Below, in pieces: positions 34,769-43,560 of a stretch of 64,000 bases of DNA. The position numbers were made by a program, and so were the translations under genes. A model generated the notes under the pieces. That model had not been told where the DNA came from. It ran no database searches and saw only the letters and a list, made by a program, of their open reading frames with translations. Every line of letters starts with the position of its first letter. The stretch's first letter is position 1. Origin of the DNA: Paracoccus sp. M683 (GTDB lineage Bacteria > Pseudomonadota > Alphaproteobacteria > Rhodobacterales > Rhodobacteraceae); assembly GCF_007096355.1 (NCBI RefSeq), contig NZ_VKDF01000004.1:124357-188356 (forward strand), read 5' to 3'.

Positions 34769-35494
34769 ATGAGCGACACATCCAAATCCGCCTTTGACCC
34801 GAATCCGCCGCGCCGGAATTTCTATGGCCGCCGTCACGGCAAGACCCTGCGCCAAAGCCAGAAGGGCTATCTGTCCGAGGATCTGGGGGACCTGCGCCCG
34901 CGCGGCATTACCGTGCAGGACAATCCCGACCGCAGCCCCATCGACCCGGCGGCGATCTTCGGTGACGACCGCCCGATCTGGCTGGAGGTCGGCTTTGGCG
35001 GTGGCGAACATATGGTCCACATGGCCGCACGTTACCCGGAAATCGGCATTATCGGCTGCGAGCCCTTCATCAACGGCGTCGCCATGCTGCTGGGCAAGAT
35101 CCGCGCGGCGGGTGTGGAAAATGTCAGCGTCCATCCCGGCGACGCCCGCGACCTGCTGGATGTGCTGCCCGCGCGCAGCATCGAGCGGGCCTTTCTGATG
35201 TATCCCGATCCCTGGCCCAAGGCGCGCCATCATCGCCGCCGTTTCGTGACGCCGGAACATCTGATCCCGCTGGCCCGCGCGATGCGGCCGGGCGGCATCT
35301 TCCGCGTCGCCACCGACATCCCCGATTACGTCCGGCAAACGCTGGAAGAGGTGCCGCCCGCCGGCTTTGATCTGCTCAGCGAGACGGCCGAGCCGTGGGA
35401 TGACTGGATCAGCACCAGATATGAACAAAAGGCCCTGCGCGAGGCGCGCGTGCCCCATTATGTGACGTTCCGGCGGCAGGAACGCGCAGACTGA
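34769..35494 (+). CDS. trmB: tRNA (guanine-N7-)-methyltransferase
   Basis: Forms m7G46 in the variable loop of tRNAs using S-adenosylmethionine. 241 residues from ATG 34769 (MSDTSKSAFDPNPPRRNFYG). The SAM-binding motif is LEVGFGGGEHMVHMAARYP near residue 74. IGCEPFINGVAMLL follows. The catalytic/tRNA motif FLMYPDPWPKARHHRRRFV is near residue 145. The C-terminus carries RYEQKALREARVPHYVTF, typical of TrmB. Confidence 0.96.
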   Translation: MSDTSKSAFDPNPPRRNFYGRRHGKTLRQSQKGYLSEDLGDLRPRGITVQDNPDRSPIDPAAIFGDDRPIWLEVGFGGGEHMVHMAARYPEIGIIGCEPFINGVAMLLGKIRAAGVENVSVHPGDARDLLDVLPARSIERAFLMYPDPWPKARHHRRRFVTPEHLIPLARAMRPGGIFRVATDIPDYVRQTLEEVPPAGFDLLSETAEPWDDWISTRYEQKALREARVPHYVTFRRQERAD

Positions 35495-35511
35495 GCGCGC
35501 CACCCGACCGC

Positions 35512-35528
35512 CGGGCCACCGTGGCCCG
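35512..35528. terminator. hairpin between convergent trmB and cytochrome c gene
   Basis: CGGGCCA-CCG-TGGCCCG forms a perfect 7-bp stem with a 3-base loop in the 44-base gap between two convergent genes. There is no T tract on either side, so the assignment rests on stem strength and location. Confidence 0.4.
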
Positions 35529-35538
35529 TGCCACGGCC

Positions 35539-35952
35539 CTATCTTTCGGACGAGAGATTGGTCTTAAGATAGGTCAGGATGATCTGTCTGGTCTCGTCAT
35601 CGGGTTCGAACATGCCCTGTTCCTCGACCATCCATGACCAAAGCTCGTCCCAACGAAGGTCGGTTATCCGCTGCTGCTTGATGATCTCGGTCGAATGGCA
35701 GGCGGTGCACTGGTAAAAGGTTTCTTCGGCGCCGGCGCCATCGGGCAGGCCGCCGAATTCTGGATTGCCCTCGGCTGTATCCGCCGCGTCCTTGCTGGCG
35801 CGGATTGCTGTCATCGGGTCCAACGGGTTCGATCCGGCAGGCCGCCCGGCCAGCGCGGTCATCGGGTCCAGCCGGTCCTGGGCGATTGCGGGGCCCGTGC
35901 CGGCCATGATCAGGGCCAGAACGGTCGCATATCTGATTGCGGTGTTGCGCAT
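35539..35952 (-). CDS. monohaem c-type cytochrome, partner of the molybdoenzyme
   Basis: 137 residues from ATG 35952 (AGGCGG upstream; a GTG at 35961 is in frame). A Sec signal ends in PAIAQ. Residues 28-50 contain two copies of LDPMTA. The haem site CTACH is at residues 82-86, and a methionine in WMVEEQGMFEP can serve as axial ligand. The pattern CTACHSTEIIKQQRITDLRW resembles SorB-like cytochromes. It starts 12 bases after the sulfite-oxidase-type gene, so it probably accepts its electrons in the periplasm. Confidence 0.85.
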   Translation of the reverse strand: MRNTAIRYATVLALIMAGTGPAIAQDRLDPMTALAGRPAGSNPLDPMTAIRASKDAADTAEGNPEFGGLPDGAGAEETFYQCTACHSTEIIKQQRITDLRWDELWSWMVEEQGMFEPDDETRQIILTYLKTNLSSER

Positions 35953-35964
35953 GGTGATCACCGC

Positions 35965-37251
35965 CTAGCCCACGGCAACCAGCGCGATGCGGTGCTGGAT
36001 GTTGTTTCCATATCCACGCGGATTCCACACCGGAGAAAGAGGAGGCTGGCCGATCCCGTCCTGATCGACCGCCCGTGCCCAGACTTCGTAATAGCCGTGC
36101 TGCGGCAGCGTCAGCCTGGCGCGCCAGCGTTGCCAGGCAAAACGGTTCGGCGGCGGGTCCAGTTGCGCGTCTTGCCAGGTCTGGCCGAAATCCAGCGAAT
36201 ATTGCACCGAGGCAACATCGCCCTTGCCGCACCAGGCATGGCCGCGCACCTCGGTTTCCTCGCCCACCGTCACCTCGCTGCCGGTTTCAGGGAAGGTGAT
36301 GATGGATTTGACCGGCATGTCCATCAGCACGACCATGTCCTCGTCGGGCACCTCGGTTCCGGGGGCGACCGGATAGGCCGGAATGCGATAAGAAGCGCCG
36401 GTCATCTTGGCGCCGTCATGTTCCTTGTCGCGAACCCAGATACGGTTCAGGTATTTCTGCGACGCCGAGGCCGGAAAGCCCGGCACGATCAGGCGCAGCG
36501 GAAAGCCGTGCAAGGGCTCTAACGGCGCGCCGTTCATCTGCCAGGCGATGATCGCATCCTCTTGCAGCGCCTTTTCGATCGGCACCCCGCGAGATATCAC
36601 CTCTTTCGTCTCGTCGCCGTCCAGATTGACGTCATTGCCGTAATGCCCGGTATAGACCGCGCTGCTTTTGACGCCCGCCGCATTCAGCACATCGGCCAGC
36701 CGCACGCCGGTCCATTCCGGGCAGCCGACCGCGCCAAAGGTCCACTGATTGCCCGAGGTGCCCGGCTGGAAAAAGGCCCGCCCATTGCCGCCACATTCGA
36801 TTACCAATTGCCGGGTGACGGTCTCGAACCGCGATTGCAAATCGTCCAGCGACAGCTGCAATGGCGTGTCGACCTCGCCATCGACGGTCAGCGTCCAGCC
36901 TTCGGCGTTCTGGTCCAGCGCCGATTGCGGGACAAGGCCGTTCATGCGGACGAACAGCCGGTCATAGGGGGTGATGTCGTCATCCAGCAGATGCGGCGGC
37001 GTCTCGGCATTCAGCGGGCGATCGCCCAGAACGACCAGCCCCTGCTTGCCCGTCATCAGGTCCAGCCCCGTATCCTGCGCCAGCGCGGCCGGTATGAAAC
37101 CTGCGGTCAGGTTGCGTTCGAACGGCACCGACATGCCCAGCATTGCACCCAATGTCGTCAGGCCCGTCGTTTTCAGAAAGCTGCGCCGCCCCGCGCTTGG
37201 GGTATCCGTATCCTGCGTTTCGGTCAGGCTTTTTGGTGGCACCTGTGACAT
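35965..37251 (-). CDS. Tat-exported sulfite oxidase/dehydrogenase-type molybdoenzyme
   Basis: 428 residues from ATG 37251, preceded by GGGGAGAG. The twin-arginine signal AGRRSFLKTTGLTTLG starts near residue 20, so the folded enzyme with its molybdopterin cofactor is exported to the periplasm. The molybdenum ligand is C153 in IECGGNGRAFF. Further marks are CPEWTGVRLADVL, YTGHYGND, PLRLIVPGFPASASQKYLNR and the C-terminal dimerisation domain with GHAWCGKGDVASVQYS. Sulfite is the likely donor substrate, as in SorA. Related enzymes in this family act on other substrates, so the donor is not proven. Confidence 0.88.
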   Translation of the reverse strand: MSQVPPKSLTETQDTDTPSAGRRSFLKTTGLTTLGAMLGMSVPFERNLTAGFIPAALAQDTGLDLMTGKQGLVVLGDRPLNAETPPHLLDDDITPYDRLFVRMNGLVPQSALDQNAEGWTLTVDGEVDTPLQLSLDDLQSRFETVTRQLVIECGGNGRAFFQPGTSGNQWTFGAVGCPEWTGVRLADVLNAAGVKSSAVYTGHYGNDVNLDGDETKEVISRGVPIEKALQEDAIIAWQMNGAPLEPLHGFPLRLIVPGFPASASQKYLNRIWVRDKEHDGAKMTGASYRIPAYPVAPGTEVPDEDMVVLMDMPVKSIITFPETGSEVTVGEETEVRGHAWCGKGDVASVQYSLDFGQTWQDAQLDPPPNRFAWQRWRARLTLPQHGYYEVWARAVDQDGIGQPPLSPVWNPRGYGNNIQHRIALVAVG

Positions 37252-37340
37252 GTTTTTCTCTCCCCAGATCTGTGCGCCCGAGACGTGCAGCGCGAACAGC
37301 ATCCTGCGGTGCAAGCCACCGGGCAGGACGTCGGGGAAGA

Positions 37341-37367
37341 ATTGCCTAACATTCCGGTTTTGGCAAT
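37341..37367. promoter_or_regulatory. inverted repeat upstream of the molybdoenzyme gene
   Basis: ATTGCC (37341-37346) and GGCAAT (37362-37367) form six-base arms around 15 bases, about 90 bases before the minus-strand start. Spacing and position would suit a LysR-type operator. On the minus strand TTGCCA could also be a -35 box. The rest of 37252-37478 shows no gene. Confidence 0.3.
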
Positions 37368-37478
37368 AAGAACTCGGACTTCGTCCTTGCGGTTGCGGCC
37401 AGACAGGGATTTCTTTTTTGAATTCTGCGCCGTGGCAGAAGATTTTTCGGCCGTGGTCGCCGCCCGGTTCGCCGGCCG

Positions 37479-39296
37479 CTATTCCACCGTCACAGATTTC
37501 GCCAGGTTGCGCGGCTGATCCACATCCGTGCCTTTGGCGACGGCGGTGTGATAGGCCAGATACTGCATCGGCACCGCATAAAGGATGGGCTGGAACATGC
37601 CACCGCCGACGGGCATGGTCACCCCGGCGCGGATGCCGTCGCCTGCTTCGGCTATGCCCTGGTCGTCGGAAATCAGAATCACCTGCCCGTGGCGGGCCAT
37701 GACCTCTTGCATGTTCGACACGGTCTTTTCGAACAGCGCGTCACGCGGGGCCACCACAACGACTGGCACATTGCGGTCTATCAGGGCGATCGGGCCGTGC
37801 TTCAGCTCGCCCGAGGCATAGCCCTCGGCATGGATATAGCTGAGTTCCTTCAGCTTCAGCGCGCCCTCCAATGCCACGGGGAACAGCGGCCCGCGGCCCA
37901 GATACAGCACGTCCTGCGCCTCGGCCAGCCAATCGGCCAGGCCCCGGCAATCGTCGCTGATGGCAAGCGTCTGGTTCAGCAGGCCGGGGATTGCGCGCAG
38001 ATCCTCGATATGCTGGGCCGCCTCGGCGTCCGAGATGCGGCCGCGATCCTGCGCGGCCTTGATCGCCAGCACCGCCAGCACCGCCAATTGGCAGGTAAAG
38101 GCCTTGCTTGACGCCACGCATACCTCGATTCCGGCCAGCGTCGGCAGGGCAATATCCGTGTCCCGCGCAATGGCCGAAGTGCCGACGTTCACCACGCCCA
38201 CCGTCTTGGCAACGCGGCCCTGCGCGTAATGCAGCGCGGCCAGCGTATCGGCGGTCTCGCCCGATTGACTGATGAAGATGCCCCAGCTTTTCTCGGACAG
38301 GGGCGGCTCGCGATAACGGAACTCGGATGCCACATCCAGATCACAGGGCAGGCCGGCGAGACGTTCAAACCAGTATTTCGCGACATAGCCCGCCAGATAG
38401 GCGGTGCCGCAGGCGCTGATCGTCAGCCGGTCGACGCCGCGAAAATCCAGTGCCTCGGGCAGCACGATCCGGCCGTTCTTGATATAGTGGTTCAGCACAT
38501 CGCCCAAGACGGCGGGCTGTTCGGCGATTTCCTTGGCCATGAAATGACGATAGCCGCCCTTGTCGATGACCGTGGCACCCACGTCGATGCGGCTCATGTC
38601 CCGATTGGCACGGCGGCCTTCGGCGTCGAAAATCTCGACGCCTTCGCGGGTGACGATGGCGTGGTCGCCTTCCTCAAGATAGGTAATGCGGTCGGTAAAG
38701 GGCGACAGTGCCACCGCGTCCGAGCCCACGAACATCTCGCCATCGCCATGGCCAATGGCCAGCGGACTGCCCTTGCGGGCCGCAACCATCAGATCGCCCT
38801 CGCCCTCGAACAGGAAAGCCAACGCAAACGCGCCGTGCAGCCGGGCCAGGGTCGCGCGGGCGGCCTCGACCGGGGGCAGGCCCTCGGCCATGTATTTCGC
38901 GGTCAGCAGGGCGACGGTTTCGGTATCGGTTTCGGATTCGGGGCGGATGTCGGCGGCGATCAGTTCCTCGCGCAATTCGCGGAAGTTTTCGATAATGCCG
39001 TTATGAACGACGGCGACGGGGCCGTATTTATGCGGATGGGCATTGGTTTCGGTCGCCGCGCCATGGGTGGCCCAACGGGTATGACCAATGCCGGAATGGC
39101 CGGGCAGGGGTTCGTGCACCAGCCGGTCGGACAGGTTGATCAGCTTGCCCACCGCACGCCGCCGGTCCAGCCGACCCGAGGCATCGACCGTTGCGATCCC
39201 GGCGCTGTCATAGCCGCGATATTCCAGCCGCTTCAGCGCTTCGACCAGCTGCGGGCCGACTTCGTGATGGCCAAGGATCCCGATGATGCCGCACAT
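37479..39296 (-). CDS. glmS: glutamine--fructose-6-phosphate aminotransferase
   Basis: Makes glucosamine-6-phosphate from fructose-6-phosphate and glutamine, the committed step to cell-wall amino sugars. 605 residues. The catalytic cysteine follows the start methionine (MCGIIGILGHHEVGPQLVEA). Glutaminase motifs are GIGHTRWATHGAATETNAHP. Two SIS sugar-isomerase domains follow (ISACGTAYLAGYVAKYW and LGRGPLFPVALEGALKLKEL). The tail ends NLAKSVTVE, the conserved C-terminus. glmU lies one base upstream, forming a glmU-glmS operon. Confidence 0.98.
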   Translation of the reverse strand: MCGIIGILGHHEVGPQLVEALKRLEYRGYDSAGIATVDASGRLDRRRAVGKLINLSDRLVHEPLPGHSGIGHTRWATHGAATETNAHPHKYGPVAVVHNGIIENFRELREELIAADIRPESETDTETVALLTAKYMAEGLPPVEAARATLARLHGAFALAFLFEGEGDLMVAARKGSPLAIGHGDGEMFVGSDAVALSPFTDRITYLEEGDHAIVTREGVEIFDAEGRRANRDMSRIDVGATVIDKGGYRHFMAKEIAEQPAVLGDVLNHYIKNGRIVLPEALDFRGVDRLTISACGTAYLAGYVAKYWFERLAGLPCDLDVASEFRYREPPLSEKSWGIFISQSGETADTLAALHYAQGRVAKTVGVVNVGTSAIARDTDIALPTLAGIEVCVASSKAFTCQLAVLAVLAIKAAQDRGRISDAEAAQHIEDLRAIPGLLNQTLAISDDCRGLADWLAEAQDVLYLGRGPLFPVALEGALKLKELSYIHAEGYASGELKHGPIALIDRNVPVVVVAPRDALFEKTVSNMQEVMARHGQVILISDDQGIAEAGDGIRAGVTMPVGGGMFQPILYAVPMQYLAYHTAVAKGTDVDQPRNLAKSVTVE

Positions 39297-39297
39297 C

Positions 39298-40641
39298 TCA
39301 GCGTGCCTCCTTCTTGGCGCGCAGCGCGGCCATCAGCCGCGTCGCGAGGCCCGGTTTGTTCGACTGCCGCGCACGAGCCACGGCCAGCGCCTCGTCCGGC
39401 ACGTCCTGGGTGATGACGCTGCCTGACCCGGTCATCGCACCGGCGCCCACGCGCACCGGTGCGACCAGCATGGTGTCGCTGCCGATAAAGGCATTCGCGC
39501 CGATTTCAGTTCGATGTTTCATGACACCGTCATAGTTGCAGGTGATCGTGCCCGCGCCGATATTGGTGAACTCGCCGATATGGGCGTCGCCCAGATAAGT
39601 CAGATGGCCAACCTTGACGCCTTCATCAAGGACACTGTTCTTGATTTCGACGAAATTGCCGACATGGACATCGCCGCCCAACTCGGCGCCGGGGCGCAGG
39701 CGGGCAAAGGGGCCGACCGTGGCGCCAGACGCGACATGGCACCCTTCCAGATGGCAGAAGGGCAGGATTTCGGCCCCGCTTTCGATGGTGACACCGGGAC
39801 CAAAGACGACATTCTGGCCAATCACCGCGTCGCGGCCAATGGCGGTGTCCAGCGCGAACCAGACGGTCGCGGGATCCGACAGGGTGACGCCGTTTTCCAG
39901 CGCATCGGCGCGGGCACGGGCCTGAAAGGCGGCTTCGGCGGCGGCCAGCTCGGCACGGGTGTTGATGCCAAGCGTCTCGGATTCGTCGCAGGTCACCACA
40001 TCGGCGCGGCGACCGGCCTGACGGGCCAGCTGCACCAGATCGGTCAGGTAATATTCGCCGGCGGCATTCTCGTTCGACAGCTGCCCGATCAGCTGGTGCA
40101 GCAGATCGGCATCCAGCGCCATGACCCCGGAATTGACCAGAGCGATCTGCCGCGTGGCCTCGTCCGCATCCTTGAACTCGACGATTCGCTGAAGGCCCTC
40201 GCCTGTGACAACCAGTCGGCCATAACGGCCCGGATCGGCGGCCTCGAAGCCCAGCACGACCACATCCGACGAATGCCCGGCCAGCTTCTCCAGCGTTTCT
40301 GGGCTGATAAAGGGCGTGTCGCCGTAAAGCACGATGACCTTGCCCGCAAAACCCTCCAGCAGCGGCATCGCCTGCTGAACCGCATGGCCAGTGCCAAGCT
40401 GTTGTTCCTGAAGCGCGATCTGCGCCTCGGGTTCAAGCTTCTTCACGGCCTTGCCGACGGCCCCGGCCCCGTGCCCGGCGACGACGACGATCCGGGCGGG
40501 GTCCAGGCTGCGGCCGGCGGCAAGCGCATGGCCGACCAGGGGAACACCGCCCAGGCGGTGCAGAACCTTGGGCAGGTCCGATTGCATCCGGCTGCCCTGG
40601 CCAGCGGCCAGGACGATCAGCGCCACGGGTTTTTGCGACAT
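39298..40641 (-). CDS. glmU: bifunctional UDP-N-acetylglucosamine pyrophosphorylase / glucosamine-1-phosphate acetyltransferase
   Basis: Last two steps to UDP-GlcNAc. 447 residues from ATG 40641 (MSQKPVALIVLAAGQGSRM). The N-terminal nucleotidyltransferase shows LAAGQGSRMQSDLPKVLH and LYGDTPFI. The C-terminal left-handed beta helix carries hexapeptide repeats (for example VKVGHLTYLGDAHIGEFTNI, GAGTITCNYDG and GSDTMLVAPVRVGAGAMTGS). Both halves are complete. It is divergent from gph across a 105-base gap. Confidence 0.97.
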   Translation of the reverse strand: MSQKPVALIVLAAGQGSRMQSDLPKVLHRLGGVPLVGHALAAGRSLDPARIVVVAGHGAGAVGKAVKKLEPEAQIALQEQQLGTGHAVQQAMPLLEGFAGKVIVLYGDTPFISPETLEKLAGHSSDVVVLGFEAADPGRYGRLVVTGEGLQRIVEFKDADEATRQIALVNSGVMALDADLLHQLIGQLSNENAAGEYYLTDLVQLARQAGRRADVVTCDESETLGINTRAELAAAEAAFQARARADALENGVTLSDPATVWFALDTAIGRDAVIGQNVVFGPGVTIESGAEILPFCHLEGCHVASGATVGPFARLRPGAELGGDVHVGNFVEIKNSVLDEGVKVGHLTYLGDAHIGEFTNIGAGTITCNYDGVMKHRTEIGANAFIGSDTMLVAPVRVGAGAMTGSGSVITQDVPDEALAVARARQSNKPGLATRLMAALRAKKEAR

Positions 40642-40746
40642 GAGGGGTCTGCCTGTTTGTCTTTCTTTGCGCAGCGTTTTAACCAAGCGCCGCAAAGGGC
40701 GAAAGGCCTTCTGCGTTCAAACATCTTTACGGAAGGTTACAGGATC

Positions 40747-41421
40747 ATGGCGGGAACAGTGGTCTTTGATCTGGATGGCACGCTGGCCGATACCTCGGCC
40801 GACCTGATCGCGGCGGCCAACGCCTGCTTCCAGGCGCGTGGCCTGGGCGATCTTCTGGATGTGGCTGCCGATCAGCTGATCGCCTTCCACGGCGGCCGCG
40901 CCATGCTGCGGGCCGGCTATGCCCGCATTCCCGCCGATACACTTCTGCCGCCCGGCGCCGAGGATCAGGACTATCCCCTGCTGCTGGACCACTACGCCGC
41001 CAATATCGCCCGCCACACGCGGCTTTATCCCGGCGTCGATGCGGCGTTAGAGGCACTGGCCGGGCAGAACCATCGCCTTGCCGTCTGCACCAACAAGCCC
41101 GAACGGCTGGCCGAGGCGCTGTTGCGCGAATTGGGCATCCGCGACCGTTTTGCCAGCCTGATCGGCGGCGATACCCTGCCAGTACGCAAGCCCGATCCAA
41201 GGCCCTATCAGGCGGCGGTCGCGGCGGCGGGGGGCGAGGTCGCTGCATCCTTCCTGCTGGGCGACACCGATACCGACCGCAAGACAGCGGCGGCGGCAAA
41301 GGTGCGGGTGGCGCTGGTCAGTTTCGGTCCCGAAGGGCCAGGAATCGCCCGCTTGGAACCGGATGCCCTGCTGCGCCATTTCGATGAGTTGCCCGCCCTG
41401 GCAAGCGGCTGGCTGGGCTAA
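40747..41421 (+). CDS. gph: phosphoglycolate phosphatase (HAD family)
   Basis: 224 residues from ATG 40747. HAD motif I FDLDGTLADTSADL with the nucleophile aspartate is near residue 8. Motif II (threonine in AVCTNKPERLAEALL), motif III lysine (PVRKPDPRPYQ) and motif IV GDTDTDRKTA are in order. The overall sequence resembles Gph, which removes phosphate from 2-phosphoglycolate formed during DNA repair or photorespiration. Other small phosphates are possible substrates for this family. Confidence 0.85.
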   Translation: MAGTVVFDLDGTLADTSADLIAAANACFQARGLGDLLDVAADQLIAFHGGRAMLRAGYARIPADTLLPPGAEDQDYPLLLDHYAANIARHTRLYPGVDAALEALAGQNHRLAVCTNKPERLAEALLRELGIRDRFASLIGGDTLPVRKPDPRPYQAAVAAAGGEVAASFLLGDTDTDRKTAAAAKVRVALVSFGPEGPGIARLEPDALLRHFDELPALASGWLG

Positions 41422-41470
41422 GAGGGGCGCTGCCCCGTCGCCGATACCGGCGACTCCCCGGGATATTTGG
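41422..41470 (-). repeat. modular intergenic repeat, copy 2
   Basis: Read on the minus strand it starts ATCCAAATATCCCGGGGAGT, then a hairpin (CGGCGAC and GTCGCCG arms at 41446-41452 and 41435-41441, loop of four), then GGGGC-3-GCCCC (41422-41434). It is the same three-part design as 8801-8851, inverted relative to copy 3 next to it. Begins directly after the gph stop. Confidence 0.75.
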
Positions 41471-41494
41471 ATCAAAGCGAGATGGGCTTCTTTC

Positions 41495-41544
41495 TCGTGC
41501 AAATACCCGCGGGGGGCCGCCCCTGGGCGGCGGGGCGGCAGCCC
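41495..41544 (+). repeat. modular intergenic repeat, copy 3 (diverged)
   Basis: Leader GTGCAAATACCCGCGGGG is a diverged form of the copy 1 and 2 leader. A 7-bp hairpin GCCGCCC-CCT-GGGCGGC (41514-41530) and then GGGGC-GGCA-GCCCC (41531-41544) follow. Copies 2 and 3 lie head to head between convergent gph and bfr, giving a terminator in each direction. Confidence 0.65.
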
Positions 41545-41557
41545 CCTTGATCAGGGA

Positions 41558-42043
41558 TTATTCCGCCTCGTTTGCCGGCTTGGCGTTCAGGTGCCCGTAA
41601 TTCTGGGCGCCGATAGTGTCATGCAGCTGGATCTGGGTTTCGAGGAAGTCGATATGGCCTTCCTCATCGGCGATCAGATCCTCGAACAGGTCCTTGCTGA
41701 CATAGTCGCCGACCTTTTCACAATGATCACGGGCCTCGATGTAAAGGGTGCGGGCGTCATGTTCGCCAGCCAGATCCGCTTCGAGCGTTTCCTTCAGGTT
41801 CTGGCCAATGCGCAGCGGGTCCAGCTTTTGCAGATTCGGGTGGCCTTCGAGAAAGATGATGCGCTGAATCAGCCGATCGGCGTGATTCATCTCCTCGATT
41901 GATTCGGCACGCGATTTTTCGGCAATGCGGCCATAGCCCCAATCTTCCTGAAGTCGATAATGCAGCCAGTATTGGCTAACCGCTGTCAGTTCAGACCTTA
42001 GCGCGGCGTTGAGATAGTCGATGACCTTGGCGTCGCCCTTCAT
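41558..42043 (-). CDS. bfr: bacterioferritin
   Basis: Haem-containing iron-storage protein that forms 24-subunit cages and oxidises Fe(II). 161 residues from ATG 42043 ([20 protein letters not shown]). Ferroxidase ligands E18, E51 and H54 and the haem-ligating M52 ([11 protein letters not shown]) are in the expected places. Later glutamates are in [16 protein letters not shown] and [13 protein letters not shown]. It follows bfd, whose reading frame runs 53 bases into it. Confidence 0.97.
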   Translation of the reverse strand: MKGDAKVIDYLNAALRSELTAVSQYWLHYRLQEDWGYGRIAEKSRAESIEEMNHADRLIQRIIFLEGHPNLQKLDPLRIGQNLKETLEADLAGEHDARTLYIEARDHCEKVGDYVSKDLFEDLIADEEGHIDFLETQIQLHDTIGAQNYGHLNAKPANEAE

Positions 42044-42284
42044 GCTGCGTCCCTTTCGTGTTGGATCTTCCCGCCCGCAGAATTGGCGGGGCGACCCCAA
42101 AGTTATCGCAATGGCGCATGGTGTCCAGCAATAGAGGCATGCAACTGCCACAATCCGCACGCTTTCCAAGGGCATGATAGACCTTGCCCGGCGTAATGAT
42201 CGTATCGGGATCGGCGGCGCGCATCCAGTCAACCGCGGCGCGGATGTCGTGATCGGTGATTCCGGTGCAGTGGCAGACGATCAT
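41991..42284 (-). CDS. bfd: bacterioferritin-associated ferredoxin
   Basis: Small 2Fe-2S protein that reduces ferric iron in bacterioferritin for release. 97 residues. Ligands C4, C6, C45 and C48 ([17 protein letters not shown] and [11 protein letters not shown]) give a C-x-C-x38-C-x2-C pattern, slightly wider than in E. coli. The last 30 or so residues ([20 protein letters not shown]) are unrelated to the family and arise because the frame continues 53 bases into bfr. That extension, or a lost stop, is unusual. Expression coupled to bfr is likely. Confidence 0.9.
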   Translation of the reverse strand: MIVCHCTGITDHDIRAAVDWMRAADPDTIITPGKVYHALGKRADCGSCMPLLLDTMRHCDNFGVAPPILRAGRSNTKGTQHEGRRQGHRLSQRRAKV

Positions 42285-42334
42285 GGCGGGCTCCTGTCCC
42301 GGTGAGACTTAGCGATTTCGTCGGATAAGTAAAG

Positions 42335-42353
42335 ACCTAGGTTTTCACTAGGT
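42335..42353. promoter_or_regulatory. dyad in the bfd / queA divergent gap
   Basis: ACCTAG-GTTTTCA-CTAGGT has perfect six-base arms. It lies 51 bases before bfd and 72 before queA on the other strand. By location it could be an operator for iron-dependent control of bfd-bfr. It matches no Fur, Irr or RirA consensus that I can recall. Confidence 0.4.
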
Positions 42354-42424
42354 ATTGATCGAGACCCTCAGGGTTGTCACGGCGATGACTTGACGGGCGG
42401 GGGTGCAGAACGCAGAAGCCGCGC

Positions 42425-43474
42425 ATGAAGCTGACGGATTTCGATTTTCACCTGCCCGAGGGGCTGATTGCGACCCGGCCGGCCCGGCCGCGCAGCTCGG
42501 CCCGGCTGCTGCTGGCCGAGGGCGGCGCGCTGACGGATCGGCATGTCTTTGATCTGCCGCAAATTCTGAAGCCGGGCGATCTGCTGGTGCTGAACGATAC
42601 CAAGGTGATCCCGGCGCGGCTGACCGGCACGCGAAGCCGCAAGACCGCGCAGGGTGAGGCCGTGGCCCGGATCGAGGTCACCTTGCTGGAACCTGCCGCC
42701 GATGGCTGGCGGGCGCTGGCCAAGCCCCTGCGCAAGCTGCGCGAGGGCGAGGTGATTCGCTTTGGTCGGGCGCTGTCGGCGAAGGTGATCGCCATCGGGG
42801 ATGGCGAGTTGCGCCTGGGATTCGATGCTGCCGGCGAGGCGTTCGATGCCGCCTTGCAGCAGGTGGGGGCCATGCCACTGCCGCCCTATATCGCGGCGCA
42901 ACGCGCGCCTGATGCGCAGGATCATGACGATTATCAGACCGTCTGGGCGGCGCGCCAGGGTGCCGTCGCCGCACCGACCGCCAGCCTGCATTTCGATGCG
43001 CCGCTGCTTCAGGCGCTGGCCGCGCGGGGGGTCGAGTTTGTTCATGTCACGCTGCATGTCGGCGCCGGCACCTTCCTGCCGGTCAAGGTCGAGGACGTGA
43101 CCACCCACCGGATGCACGCCGAATGGGGCGAGGTGTCGCCCGAGGCCGCCGCCCGGATCAACGCCGCCAAGGCCGAGGGGCGGCGCGTCATCCCCGTGGG
43201 CACCACCGCGCTGCGTCTGATCGAATCCGCCGCCACCGGCGCCCAGGGACAGGTCGAGCCATTTCGCGGGACGACCGAGATTTTCATCTATCCCGGCTAT
43301 CACTTCCGGGTGACCGATGGGTTGATGACGAATTTCCATCTGCCGAAATCGACGCTGCTGATGCTGGTCTCGGCGCTGATGGGGGTGGAAAAGATCAAGG
43401 AAATCTATGACCATGCCGTTGGGCAGGGCTATCGTTTCTTCAGCTATGGTGATGCGTCGCTGCTGCTGCCTTAG
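42425..43474 (+). CDS. queA: S-adenosylmethionine:tRNA ribosyltransferase-isomerase
   Basis: Transfers the ribosyl part of SAM to 7-aminomethyl-deazaguanine in tRNA, giving epoxyqueuosine. 349 residues. QueA blocks are [87 protein letters not shown] and the final [20 protein letters not shown]. Length is normal. Confidence 0.97.
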   Translation: MKLTDFDFHLPEGLIATRPARPRSSARLLLAEGGALTDRHVFDLPQILKPGDLLVLNDTKVIPARLTGTRSRKTAQGEAVARIEVTLLEPAADGWRALAKPLRKLREGEVIRFGRALSAKVIAIGDGELRLGFDAAGEAFDAALQQVGAMPLPPYIAAQRAPDAQDHDDYQTVWAARQGAVAAPTASLHFDAPLLQALAARGVEFVHVTLHVGAGTFLPVKVEDVTTHRMHAEWGEVSPEAAARINAAKAEGRRVIPVGTTALRLIESAATGAQGQVEPFRGTTEIFIYPGYHFRVTDGLMTNFHLPKSTLLMLVSALMGVEKIKEIYDHAVGQGYRFFSYGDASLLLP

Positions 43475-43560
43475 GATCGTTTTCAGGCTGGTCAGGGGCC
43501 GATTGCGGGACTAGGGCGAGGGGTATCTGACCGCTTGATCTAGACTGACGGATTCGCGAC

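Noticed and set aside
37252..37478. Intrinsic terminator behind glmS
   Set aside because: Only a four-base-pair stem (CCGG-CGAA-CCGG) lies near an A/T run that is 20 bases away; not convincing.
42353..42425. Fur, Irr or RirA box before bfd
   Set aside because: The ACCTAG dyad does not match these consensus sites as I know them; I report it only as an unassigned dyad.
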